Assembly: GCA_020047835.1 (NCBI GenBank) | Contig: JAIFNJ010000214.1 | Coordinates: forward strand, 1-14,281 | DNA length: 14,281 bases | Direction: 5' to 3' | Source: Bacteroidota bacterium | Lineage (GTDB): Bacteria; Bacteroidota; Bacteroidia; Bacteroidales; SZUA-534 | In this document: one piece after another, positions 1-6,429 of the stretch | How positions within the stretch are numbered: position 1 is the stretch's first letter | Layout of the letters: each line of letters begins with the position of its first letter | Notes under the pieces: generated by a model | The model's input: only the letters and a program-made list of their open reading frames with translations | Database searches by the model: none | What the model was told of the DNA's origin: nothing | Translations under genes and position numbers: made by a program

Positions 1-362
1 ATGGTTCCTAAATTACCAGGATCCTGAATATTATCTAGAGCGAGCATTAATTCCCCTTTATTAATTTCATTTGGCTTTGACAGTGGAAGCTGTGCAACAG
101 CTAAAACCTGATTAGGAGTTTGTAAAAAGCTTATCTTAGCTAATTCCGATTCATTAATTTCTTTTATTTTATTGTAAAATTTATTTTCCCTGCAATATTT
201 ATCAATAAAGGGTTTAGTAGCAAAAATATCAATAATTTCAAAGGAGCTATGCATTAGTTCCAATACCATTTTTTCACCTTCTACTACAAAACAATTATGA
301 GTTTTCCGGTATTTTTTATGTTCCAGTGATTTAATAAACTTTATCTGATTGACTGACAGCAT
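1..362 (-). CDS. TrmH/SpoU-family RNA 2'-O-methyltransferase (N-terminal part, runs off the left edge)
   Basis: Reading the minus strand from the ATG at 362-360 gives about 120 codons without a stop; the gene continues left of the window. The start reads MLSVNQIKFIKSLEHKKYRK, followed by FVVEGEKMV, the substrate-binding N-terminal domain typical of SpoU/TrmH enzymes. Near the window edge, LALDNIQDPGNLGT is the first conserved motif of the SpoU methyltransferase fold, which binds S-adenosylmethionine through a trefoil knot. By family, the enzyme methylates a ribose 2'-OH in rRNA or tRNA; the target nucleotide cannot be decided from this part. It is divergent from tamL, with a 162-base gap. A TAnnTTTG promoter element lies 16 bases upstream of the start. 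The family is clear, the exact member is not. Confidence 0.9.
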   Translation of the reverse strand, partial: MLSVNQIKFIKSLEHKKYRKTHNCFVVEGEKMVLELMHSSFEIIDIFATKPFIDKYCRENKFYNKIKEINESELAKISFLQTPNQVLAVAQLPLSKPNEINKGELMLALDNIQDPGNLGT

Positions 363-378
363 AGATCCTTAGTTTGTG

Positions 379-386
379 CAAAGGTA
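379..386 (-). promoter_or_regulatory. Putative -7 element (TACCTTTG) for the methyltransferase gene
   Basis: On the minus strand TACCTTTG matches the Bacteroidetes -7 consensus TAnnTTTG. It predicts a transcript start near 375 and a leader of about 13 bases. No good TTTG -33 element lies 17-23 bases upstream, so the assignment rests on one half-site and on its position. Confidence 0.4.
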
Positions 387-470
387 AAAAAGAAATCCAT
401 TGGTTCGCATTACTAAAGTATGCAACCTTATTTGGCATGAGTTTGTACAAAGTTGAATAAAACCTTTCTC

Positions 471-504
471 AATATAACTAAACTTTAAAGGGGTTAGTTA
501 TATT
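471..504. repeat. 11-bp perfect inverted repeat upstream of tamL
   Basis: AATATAACTAA (471-481) and TTAGTTATATT (494-504) are exact reverse complements separated by 12 bases; the spacer itself contains the 8-base palindrome CTTTAAAG. The right arm overlaps the putative -7 element of tamL, so this could be a repressor operator or an mRNA-level structure at the very 5' end. No U-tract follows, so it is not a standard terminator. Confidence 0.6.
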
Positions 505-506
505 TG
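499..506 (+). promoter_or_regulatory. Putative -7 element (TATATTTG) for tamL
   Basis: TATATTTG fits TAnnTTTG. It would start transcription near 510, about 15 bases before the tamL ATG. No TTTG lies at the correct -33 distance, so this is a half-site call. It overlaps the right arm of an inverted repeat. Confidence 0.42.
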
Positions 507-524
507 TGTTTTAAGTTTATTTAA

Positions 525-2846
525 ATGATGCAGTCATTGCGAAAAGCAACCAATAAACATCTTTTATTAATTCTTTTTATTGCGGCTATTGTTAGTCAAA
601 GCTGCAATCCAACCCGAATGCTAACCAAAGATGAATATTTGCTTTATAGTAACGACCTTAAAATGGATTCCAAAGCAATTGACAAAAATGAACTGAAAGC
701 CTATTACCGGCAATCTCCCAATACAAAAACATTCATGCTTTTTAGATTCCGTTTAGCCGTTTATAATTTTGCAAATTTAGGTAAAGATAGAAAATGGAAA
801 AAATGGGTGGAACGAGTAATAGGAGAGGAGCCGGTTATTTATGATTCAATATACGTAACTCGAACAACCCAACAATTTGAACGATTTCTCAAAAATAAAG
901 GGTATTATGATTCTCAAGTTACATGTAGTACAGTGCAATACAACAAAAAAGCTAAAGTCACTTATAGTATAATTCTAAACGAGCCTATAGTAATTAAAAA
1001 TGTTACTTATACTATTATTGATTCATTGCTGGCACCCATATTCCTTTCTGATACATCACATCGATTGCTAAATACAGGGATGCTTTTTTCGCTTGATAAT
1101 ATGGAGGCAGAAAGAAATAGGATGGTTAATCAGCTTCGCGACAGCGGATATTATGATTTTAATGCCGATTACGTGCAATTTAAAGTAGATACAAATAAAC
1201 ATTTTGCTAATGTTGAAATAATAGTCAATAACCCAGTGAATAAAAATGCCGATAATACGATTTCGGAAGTTCCACATCAAAAATATTGGGTAAATAAGGT
1301 GTATTTTTTACCGAATTTTGATCCACAATTAACCATTAGAGACCGTGTTTCCTATTTTAGCACCTTTGATACATTATATTTTCAAGGGTTTGGTTTTATT
1401 TATTCAGGCAATCAAAATCTAAAACCAAAAGTTTTGCTCCGAAACAATTCCATTCAGCAGGGTGCGCTATATAGTAATAGTGAAGTCAATAATACCTTGT
1501 TATACATTAATGAGCTTCGGTTATTCCGACTTAGTAATGCCAATTTCTATAAAGTAGCTACCAGCGATTCCCTTATTAATTGCAATATATCACTCACTCC
1601 GGCAACCCTTCAAAATTTTTCAGTAAATTTTGAAACTACCAATACCCAAGGGAATTTGGGATTAGGAGGTTATTTTAATTACCAGCACAAAAATATTTTT
1701 AAAGGAGCAGAAATACTAAACATAAAATTTTCAGGGTCTTTTCAAAGGCAATCGAAGAGTGATGATTCACCTGCTTTTAATATTTATGAAACGGGTGTTG
1801 AAGCAAAGTTAGTAACACCTTCTTTTCTTTTGCCTTTTAAAAATGAGGAATTTGCCAAAACTAAGCATCCAAAGACATTTTTCTCAGCCTCTTACAACAT
1901 TCAGCAGCGGCCTGATTACACTAGAAAAATTAATAACATCAATATGGGCTATCATTGGAAAGGTACCGAAACCATTCACCATGTTGTAAGTCCGGTCGAT
2001 TTAAGTTCAGTTGATGTAATTCCCGAAAAGGATAATTTCTATGATTCCATTCAAAAGAATTATCCTTACCTGGTTAATAATTATAAGGATTATTTTATTG
2101 CGGGAGGCAACTATAGCCTACTTTACCAAAATAAGTCGAAAAATAGAAGTCAAGACTATAGGTATATGCGATGGAATGTGGGAACGGCCGGAAACTTACT
2201 CTATATTTTAAATAAACTGGGTATAAATGATACCGTTACCGGAGGTTATTATGAAGTGTTTAACCGGCAATACGCACAATACATTACTACGGATATCGAT
2301 CATAGGTACTACCATTCGTTTACCATTCAAAATCAATTTGTACATAGGGTTTTTGCTGGAATTGCAATACCTTATGGCAATGCAGTAGCTATTCCATTTG
2401 TTAAACAATATTTTGCAGGTGGGGCACAAGGCATTAGGGCCTGGCGTCCAAAAGATTTAGGACCGGGTTCATATAGCGATAGCATTCCTACTGAATATCC
2501 GAATCAAATGGCAGATTTTAAATTAGAGATGAATTTAGAATACCGGTTTACCTACTCAAAATCATGGAAAGGTGCTGTTTTTCTTGATATTGGAAATATT
2601 TGGTCAATAAGTAAGAGCGATACCCGCGATGAGGCTGTATTTCATTTCAATTCCTTTTATAAACAATTGGCAATTGGCACTGGGTTTGGGTTACGCTATG
2701 ATTTGGATTTTGCTGTTTTCAGAATTGATTGGGGAATACCTTTAAGAGATCCAAAATATGAAAAGGCTGAAAGCTGGGTACTTTTTCATAAACCGCTTGA
2801 ATACACTGACTTTATTTGGAATATTGCCATTGGATATCCTTTCTGA
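525..2846 (+). CDS. tamL: TamL-like outer-membrane assembly lipoprotein (Omp85/BamA superfamily)
   Basis: This 773-residue protein has a basic N-terminus, a hydrophobic stretch (about 13-23) and a cysteine at residue 27 after Ser-Gln-Ser. That is a plausible lipoprotein signal of the relaxed Bacteroidetes type. The region of about 95-260 looks like POTRA-type periplasmic repeats. From about residue 360 to the end it alternates polar and aromatic residues as a 16-strand surface-antigen barrel does. The Omp85 loop-6 motif appears as FAGGAQGIRAWRP, with Ile-Arg-Ala-Trp at 637-640, equivalent to the (V/I)RG(F/Y) motif. The last residue is Phe, as expected for an outer-membrane protein. By family it helps insert or export proteins at the outer membrane, normally with TamB; no tamB is visible here. 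The start could be the ATG at 525 or at 528. TamL rather than BamA is inferred from the lipobox. Confidence 0.85.
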   Translation: MMQSLRKATNKHLLLILFIAAIVSQSCNPTRMLTKDEYLLYSNDLKMDSKAIDKNELKAYYRQSPNTKTFMLFRFRLAVYNFANLGKDRKWKKWVERVIGEEPVIYDSIYVTRTTQQFERFLKNKGYYDSQVTCSTVQYNKKAKVTYSIILNEPIVIKNVTYTIIDSLLAPIFLSDTSHRLLNTGMLFSLDNMEAERNRMVNQLRDSGYYDFNADYVQFKVDTNKHFANVEIIVNNPVNKNADNTISEVPHQKYWVNKVYFLPNFDPQLTIRDRVSYFSTFDTLYFQGFGFIYSGNQNLKPKVLLRNNSIQQGALYSNSEVNNTLLYINELRLFRLSNANFYKVATSDSLINCNISLTPATLQNFSVNFETTNTQGNLGLGGYFNYQHKNIFKGAEILNIKFSGSFQRQSKSDDSPAFNIYETGVEAKLVTPSFLLPFKNEEFAKTKHPKTFFSASYNIQQRPDYTRKINNINMGYHWKGTETIHHVVSPVDLSSVDVIPEKDNFYDSIQKNYPYLVNNYKDYFIAGGNYSLLYQNKSKNRSQDYRYMRWNVGTAGNLLYILNKLGINDTVTGGYYEVFNRQYAQYITTDIDHRYYHSFTIQNQFVHRVFAGIAIPYGNAVAIPFVKQYFAGGAQGIRAWRPKDLGPGSYSDSIPTEYPNQMADFKLEMNLEYRFTYSKSWKGAVFLDIGNIWSISKSDTRDEAVFHFNSFYKQLAIGTGFGLRYDLDFAVFRIDWGIPLRDPKYEKAESWVLFHKPLEYTDFIWNIAIGYPF

Positions 2847-3078
2847 TTTTGTTTCATTTATTTAATTTTAAAACCAATTAATAAAAGTAAAGATATAAGC
2901 TAATCGGAGCTACTTTAAGTAATCTTAAATTGCATGTATTTATTAGATGTTTAATGTTATTGCATGATTTGGGTAAATGTATTTATTTCACTTTCTGAGA
3001 AAAGGGTTGAAAAGTTTTAAATACTTATTTCCATGAAAAATTTTATAATCACCGGATAGTTAAATGTAATCAATAAGT
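2847..3078. other. Intergenic region between tamL and the HhH protein gene
   Basis: This is 232 bases of AT-rich sequence with no credible ORF, RNA gene or intrinsic terminator. TTGCATG occurs twice (near 2929 and 2960), and short imperfect complementary arms lie around 2885-2920. I could not find a full TTTG...TAnnTTTG promoter, so the origin of the downstream transcript is not settled. Confidence 0.5.
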
Positions 3079-3996
3079 GTGAAACGAATCATTAAATCCT
3101 ATTTTTCTTATTCTCGCAGGCAGTTGCGGGGCATTTTTGTCATGCTTTCATTAATTATTTTGGTATTTATAGCTCCAATAGTTTATAATCTGTTCAGTAG
3201 TGATAAAGTCTGGGATCATTCTGAATATAAGGAAACTATTGAAAAAATACTAATGGCAAATCAAAGTAAAGAAGTTGACCTAAATCCTATAAAGCCAGTA
3301 TTGTCTCCTTTCAATCCAAATTCCGCATCCAAGGAAGATCTCCTTAAATTAGGCTTTACTGACAAACAGACTGCTACATTATTAAAATATCGTAAATCTG
3401 GAGGAAAATTTTATTCCAACGAAGATCTTAAAAAAGTTTACGGTATAACAGATGATTTTTACAAAACAATCAAACCTTTTATACTTATTCCAGAAGAGCT
3501 ACAGAAATCAGATTTCAAAAAAAGTAAGGATACCATTTCCCGTGTAAAGAAAAAGGAACATAAAGAATATCTTACATACAATGAACCAATTCTAAATATA
3601 TCAGTAGAGCTTAATTCAGCAGATTCCATTGAGCTAATTAAAATTCCAGGCATAGGCCCTTCCTATGCTAAACGGATTATTGCATTCAGATTATTTGTAG
3701 GTGGCTTTTATGAAAAGGAACAGTTACTTGAGGTTTTTGGTTTTACCACTGAGATGATAAAAAAAATAGAGCCATATATTACCATTGACACCCTATTGAT
3801 AAAAAAAATAGATCTAAATCAAGCCGATTTTAAAACACTGAATAAGCATCCATACATAGAATATGCCCAAACAAAAAACCTTATGAAGTATAAAGAACTG
3901 ATGGGTAAGTTCAACAACTCCGATGATATCGTCAAAAACCATCTTATGGATACCAGTTCCTATCGTAAAATTAAACCTTACCTTTTAGTACAATAA
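3079..3996 (+). CDS. Membrane-anchored ComEA-like protein with three helix-hairpin-helix repeats
   Basis: This 305-residue protein starts with GTG. Residues 19-39 form one hydrophobic helix after a strongly basic N-terminus, so the rest probably faces the periplasm. It then carries three related modules of the ComEA helix-hairpin-helix type. Module 1 (about 75-135) has NPNSASKEDLLKLGF. Module 2 (about 172-238) has LNSADSIELIKIPGIGPSYA, with the canonical IPGIGP hairpin at 189-194. Module 3 (about 244-304) has LNQADFKTLNKHPYI, with a degenerate hairpin. Each module ends in a similar KKxxPYI-type segment. By family these fold units bind DNA without sequence specificity. A role in DNA uptake is possible but unproven, since such proteins are common in Bacteroidota without known competence genes nearby. 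It stands alone, not tightly linked to its neighbours. The domain call is firm, the function is not. Confidence 0.85.
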   Translation: MKRIIKSYFSYSRRQLRGIFVMLSLIILVFIAPIVYNLFSSDKVWDHSEYKETIEKILMANQSKEVDLNPIKPVLSPFNPNSASKEDLLKLGFTDKQTATLLKYRKSGGKFYSNEDLKKVYGITDDFYKTIKPFILIPEELQKSDFKKSKDTISRVKKKEHKEYLTYNEPILNISVELNSADSIELIKIPGIGPSYAKRIIAFRLFVGGFYEKEQLLEVFGFTTEMIKKIEPYITIDTLLIKKIDLNQADFKTLNKHPYIEYAQTKNLMKYKELMGKFNNSDDIVKNHLMDTSSYRKIKPYLLVQ

Positions 3997-4135
3997 ATTC
4001 CGGACTGCATTCAATTTTGGTATGCCATCATTCTCAATGGCAGAAAATATTTTGTGATTTGCATCAATGATTGTTGAAATAGTAGTTATTTTACAGTCTA
4101 AAAATACAATTGTAAAAAAACAAAATAAGCTAAGC

Positions 4136-4339
4136 ATGAGTTTCTTTAGCAAGTATCTCATTTTTATCGGAATCATTGGATTAGTGGGAATCCCAATCTT
4201 TGTGCTCAATCCTTCTGATTTATCTTGGAATTGTAATAAGGAAAGCTACTGGGGTATGATAGCCATGATTGCTATAATAATAAGTCAGGTTGCTCTTTAT
4301 TTGGCTTCAAAAAAGGAAAATTCAACCCAACAAAAATAA
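4136..4339 (+). CDS. Small hypothetical membrane protein (two transmembrane helices)
   Basis: I do not recognise this gene. From the ATG at 4136 it encodes 67 residues: helix 1 (about 7-24, YLIFIGIIGLVGIPIFVL), a short loop with Trp, Asn, Cys and a Tyr-Trp pair, helix 2 (about 43-60, MIAMIAIIISQVALYLAS), and a polar tail rich in Lys, Glu and Gln. The reading frame is open back to an ATG at 4067, which would add 23 residues. I prefer 4136 because it places a short Ser-Phe-Phe-Ser-Lys N-terminus directly before helix 1. A weak promoter-like pair (TTTG at 4058, TAGTTATT at 4083, 21-base spacer) would also start the transcript after 4067. It is probably a real gene by its clean two-helix topology, but no function can be given. 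Confidence 0.6.
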   Translation: MSFFSKYLIFIGIIGLVGIPIFVLNPSDLSWNCNKESYWGMIAMIAIIISQVALYLASKKENSTQQK

Positions 4340-4464
4340 TTTTACGATGGGTGCAATTCATGACTTAAGTTGAGTGTTTCCTTACTAATATTGAAGAAAT
4401 AGGTTTTTTTTAGTAATTTAGTAGAAAATAGATGACATTTTAATTAAAAATAAATCAATAAAAT
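4340..4464. other. Intergenic region upstream of the rpsU promoter
   Basis: This AT-rich spacer has no ORF or RNA gene. A 7-base inverted repeat, TTACTAA (4382-4388) and TTAGTAA (4410-4416), encloses a run of eight T. It is too weak and badly placed to call a terminator. Confidence 0.4.
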
Positions 4465-4495
4465 TTTGCTAATGAATATCAATGTTCTAAATTTG
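4465..4495 (+). promoter_or_regulatory. Bacteroidetes-type promoter of rpsU
   Basis: TTTG (4465-4468), a 19-base spacer and TAAATTTG (4488-4495) exactly match the Bacteroidetes primary-sigma pattern. Transcription is expected to start near 4499, giving a leader of about 33 bases before the rpsU ATG. The probable transcript covers rpsU, xerC and hpf. Confidence 0.8.
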
Positions 4496-4523
4496 CACCC
4501 TTGTTTATTTGGAAGTTAAATTT

Positions 4524-4529
4524 ATGTAA
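4524..4529 (+). other. ATG-TAA start-stop mini-ORF before rpsU
   Basis: An ATG followed at once by TAA lies two bases before the rpsU ATG. GGAAG at 4511-4515 sits eight bases before it but pairs poorly with the anti-SD sequence. It may be chance in AT-rich DNA, or it may act as a start-stop element that holds initiating ribosomes at rpsU. Confidence 0.3.
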
Positions 4530-4531
4530 TT

Positions 4532-4729
4532 ATGATTATTATACCAGTAAAAGAAGGCGAAAATATTGATCGGGCTTTAAAAAAATTCAAAAGAAAGTTT
4601 GAAAAAACCGGCGTTATTAAAGAGTTAAGAGCACGTCAGGTTTTTAGAAAACCATCGGTTGAAAAGAGAGAAGAAATAATTAAAGCCGTATATATTCAGC
4701 AGTTGCAAATGGACGAACAATCGATTTAG
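4532..4729 (+). CDS. rpsU: Small ribosomal subunit protein bS21
   Basis: This 65-residue, highly basic protein starts with MIIIPVKEGENIDRALKKFK and contains the typical bS21 segment ending in LRARQVFRKPSVEKR. Its length is close to the usual 63-70. bS21 sits on the 30S platform next to the 3' end of 16S rRNA. In Bacteroidetes ribosomes it helps cover the anti-SD sequence, which explains why most mRNAs in the phylum work without an SD sequence. No SD sequence precedes this start: the ten bases before it read TTATGTAATT. It is the first gene of a likely rpsU-xerC-hpf transcript, with a clear promoter 37 bases upstream and a hairpin around its stop codon. The identification is secure. Confidence 0.96.
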   Translation: MIIIPVKEGENIDRALKKFKRKFEKTGVIKELRARQVFRKPSVEKREEIIKAVYIQQLQMDEQSI

Positions 4730-4740
4730 TTTAATCGATT
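4719..4740. repeat. Hairpin enclosing the rpsU stop codon
   Basis: AATCGATT occurs at 4719-4726 and again at 4733-4740. Because the octamer is its own reverse complement, the copies form a perfect 8-bp stem with a 6-base loop (TAGTTT) that contains the rpsU stop codon. TTCGGG follows instead of a U-tract, so it is not a classic terminator. It may stabilise the rpsU mRNA end or reduce expression of xerC and hpf. Confidence 0.5.
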
Positions 4741-4782
4741 TTCGGGAAATAGTTTCTCATTGATATTCGCATTTATTTAGCT

Positions 4783-5661
4783 ATGAGTATAAGTGCTTTT
4801 ATTAATTACTTAACAAACGAGAAACGATACTCAAAACATACGGTTCGCTCCTACACGAGTGATCTTGATCAGTTTGTTGAATTTGCATTGACAATTGATC
4901 CAAAATTTAATCCAATTGCAAGTGATCATCACATCATTCGCAAGTGGATTATTTTTTTAATGGAAAATAAGGTCTCATCCCGATCGGTAAACAGAAAAAT
5001 TACAACCTTAAAATCTTTTTTTAAATTTCTTTATCGGCAAGGTACAATTGAAAGGTTGCCTACTGATAAAGTTGTTATGCCAAAGATGAAAAAACCATTG
5101 CCTTATTTTGTTGATCAGGCTCCGATGAACTTATTATTTGATCAAGTTCATTTTACAGACACATTTGAAGGGCTTCGGGATCGTACCATTCTTTTATCTT
5201 TTTATTGCACTGGGATGCGTTTAAGTGAGTTGGTGCATCTTACCATACCTAATATTGACTTTTATAATGGACAATTAAAGGTTTTAGGTAAAAGAAATAA
5301 AGAAAGGATAATTCCATTTGCAATCGAACTTAAGAGTGAGTTACAAAGCTATTTAAAGGCAAGGAACATTATTGAATGCAATCATAATTATGTGTTTATT
5401 ACAAGTGATGGTAAACCAATTTATGACCGCCTAGTTTATAAAATAGTTAATGAAAATCTCAGCAGTGTTACTACCCTTGAAAAGAAAAGTCCACATATAT
5501 TGCGACACACCTTTGCCACTCAGATGCTAAATAATGGGGCTGATATAAATGCAATTAAAGAATTGTTGGGACATGCTAACTTATCAGCGACCCAAATTTA
5601 CACCCATACGAATTTCGAAAAGCTAAAAGTAATATATAAACAAGCTCACCCAAGAGCATAA
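4783..5661 (+). CDS. xerC: XerC-type tyrosine recombinase
   Basis: This 292-residue protein is of normal XerC/XerD length. The N-terminal SAM-like core-binding domain (about 1-90) starts with SISAFINYLTNEKRYSKHT. The C-terminal catalytic domain (about 105-285) holds all expected active-site residues: Arg146 (TGMRLSEL), Lys170 (VLGKRNKER), His238 and Arg241 (PHILRHTFAT), His264 (LLGHANLSAT) and the nucleophile Tyr273 (QIYTHTN). By family it resolves chromosome dimers at dif together with a second recombinase and FtsK; no dif site is evident here. It lies between rpsU and hpf, 53 bases after rpsU and 13 before hpf, a setting conserved in Bacteroidetes that argues for a housekeeping Xer role rather than a phage integrase. 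No SD precedes the ATG. XerC versus XerD naming is by context only. Confidence 0.92.
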   Translation: MSISAFINYLTNEKRYSKHTVRSYTSDLDQFVEFALTIDPKFNPIASDHHIIRKWIIFLMENKVSSRSVNRKITTLKSFFKFLYRQGTIERLPTDKVVMPKMKKPLPYFVDQAPMNLLFDQVHFTDTFEGLRDRTILLSFYCTGMRLSELVHLTIPNIDFYNGQLKVLGKRNKERIIPFAIELKSELQSYLKARNIIECNHNYVFITSDGKPIYDRLVYKIVNENLSSVTTLEKKSPHILRHTFATQMLNNGADINAIKELLGHANLSATQIYTHTNFEKLKVIYKQAHPRA

Positions 5662-5664
5662 AAT

Positions 5665-5671
5665 AGGAGGT
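5665..5671 (+). promoter_or_regulatory. Perfect Shine-Dalgarno sequence of hpf
   Basis: AGGAGGT lies three bases before the hpf ATG and is fully complementary to the conserved anti-SD at the 3' end of 16S rRNA. This is unusual here: rpsU, xerC, secE, nusG, rplK, rplA, rplJ and rpoB have none, tuf has at best AGGA, and rplL has a partial AGAGGA. Confidence 0.85.
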
Positions 5672-5674
5672 ACT

Positions 5675-5971
5675 ATGAAAATTAAAATTCAATCGGTTCA
5701 CTTTGATGCAGATGTGAAATTACTAAATTTCATAGAAAATAAAATGAACAAACTGGAACAATTCTACGATGGTATTATTGGAGCGGAAGTAATTCTAAAA
5801 ATTGATAAAGCTGAGAACGCTGAGAATAAAGTAGCCGATATTAAGTTATTAGTACCAGGAATTGATCTTTTTTCAAAACGTCAGGCCAAAACTTTTGAAG
5901 AATCTGTTGATCAAGCAACCGAAGCTATAGAGCGCCAATTAAAAAAAAAGCAGGGTAAAACAAAAAAATAA
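5675..5971 (+). CDS. hpf: Short ribosome hibernation-promoting factor (HPF/RaiA family)
   Basis: This 98-residue protein is of the short HPF type, without the long C-terminal dimerisation domain. It starts MKIKIQSVHFDADVKLLNF and ends with a basic tail (RQLKKKQGKTKK). The central part, FYDGIIGAEVILKI then NKVADIKLLVPG and later FEESVDQATEAIERQ, matches the beta-alpha-beta-beta-beta-alpha fold of the family. By family it binds in the mRNA/tRNA channel of the 30S subunit in stationary phase and stores ribosomes in an inactive state, usually as 100S dimers. It follows xerC by 13 bases, so both are probably co-transcribed with rpsU. Its strong SD sequence sets it apart from its neighbours. HPF versus RaiA naming cannot be settled by sequence alone, but the family is secure. 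Confidence 0.93.
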   Translation: MKIKIQSVHFDADVKLLNFIENKMNKLEQFYDGIIGAEVILKIDKAENAENKVADIKLLVPGIDLFSKRQAKTFEESVDQATEAIERQLKKKQGKTKK

Positions 5972-5991
5972 GAAGAAAGCATATTCTTATT
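5967..5991. repeat. Weak AT-rich hairpin at the hpf stop codon
   Basis: AATAAGAA (5967-5974) pairs exactly with TTCTTATT (5984-5991) across a 9-base loop. The stem has a single G-C pair and no U-tract follows. It overlaps the hpf stop codon and could be a weak 3' end structure; it may also be chance in AT-rich sequence. Confidence 0.3.
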
Positions 5992-6037
5992 GCAGAATTA
6001 TAATAGATGAAAAAAACTCAAATGGATTTTTTATAGG

Positions 6038-6084
6038 AATTTAACCGCAGTACATTAATAATATATGTAGAAAAAGGTTAAATT
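6038..6084. repeat. Two-part inverted repeat between hpf and the tRNA cluster
   Basis: AATTTAACC (6038-6046) and GGTTAAATT (6076-6084) are perfect reverse complements. Inside, TACAT (6051-6055) and ATGTA (6065-6069) form a second 5-bp stem, separated from the first by small internal loops. No U-tract follows. The element lies about 60 bases upstream of the tRNA-tuf promoter and could be a factor-binding site or part of the hpf mRNA 3' end. The rest of the 244-base hpf-tRNA gap holds the promoter and nothing else I recognise. Confidence 0.45.
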
Positions 6085-6144
6085 ATTGTTTACAAAAATG
6101 GCTAAAAAAAATATTTAATTACTTGTGAAAAAAAGATGTCGATT

Positions 6145-6177
6145 TTTGCGATTTAAAAAAAATAATTCCTACATTTG
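6145..6177 (+). promoter_or_regulatory. Bacteroidetes-type promoter of the tRNA-tuf cluster
   Basis: TTTG (6145-6148), a 21-base spacer and TACATTTG (6170-6177) fit the phylum consensus. Transcription should begin near 6181, about 35 bases before tRNA-Thr. It can serve the four tRNAs and tuf, since no other full promoter is seen before tuf. Confidence 0.78.
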
Positions 6178-6215
6178 CCAACCGTTTTGAGAAGTAAAAT
6201 TGTTCTTTAAATATC

Positions 6216-6289
6216 GCCGGTGTAGCTCAGTTGGTCAGAGCAGCTGATTTGTAATCAGCAGGCCGGGGGTTCGAATCCCTCTACCGGCT
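6216..6289 (+). tRNA. tRNA-Thr (anticodon TGT)
   Basis: A full cloverleaf is present. The acceptor GCCGGTG pairs with TACCGGC (one G-U), the D arm has AGCTCAG, the anticodon stem GCTGA/TCAGC encloses TTTGTAA (anticodon TGT, reading ACA), and the T loop is TTCGAAT. The discriminator is T and no CCA is encoded. Confidence 0.95.
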
Positions 6290-6325
6290 CAATATTATTG
6301 CGTTCTAAAATTTTTTGTTTTATTT

Positions 6326-6411
6326 GGGGAGATACCAAAGTGGCCAACTGGGGCAGACTGTAACTCTGCTGACGTACGTCTTCGTAGGTTCGAATCCTGC
6401 TCTCCCCACCA
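6326..6411 (+). tRNA. tRNA-Tyr (anticodon GTA)
   Basis: The acceptor GGGGAGA pairs with TCTCCCC. The anticodon stem GCAGA/TCTGC encloses CTGTAAC (anticodon GTA). A long variable arm follows (about 6371-6384), as expected for a class II tRNA-Tyr, then the T loop TTCGAAT and discriminator A. CCA (6409-6411) is encoded, unlike in the other four tRNAs of this window. Confidence 0.95.
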
Positions 6412-6429
6412 AACATTTGACATTAATAA

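Noticed and set aside
1068..1280. Antisense open frame within tamL (and a second at 2208-2429)
   Set aside because: Low-complexity, Ile- and Cys-rich shadow peptides opposite a clear Omp85 gene.
4382..4416. Inverted repeat TTACTAA/TTAGTAA with T8 as a terminator
   Set aside because: The stem is only 7 bp, AT-rich, has a 21-base loop, and the T-run lies before the right arm rather than after it.
4783..5661. The recombinase as a mobile-element integrase
   Set aside because: It sits in a conserved housekeeping order between rpsU and hpf, with no attachment repeats at the nearby tRNAs, no cargo genes and no composition shift.
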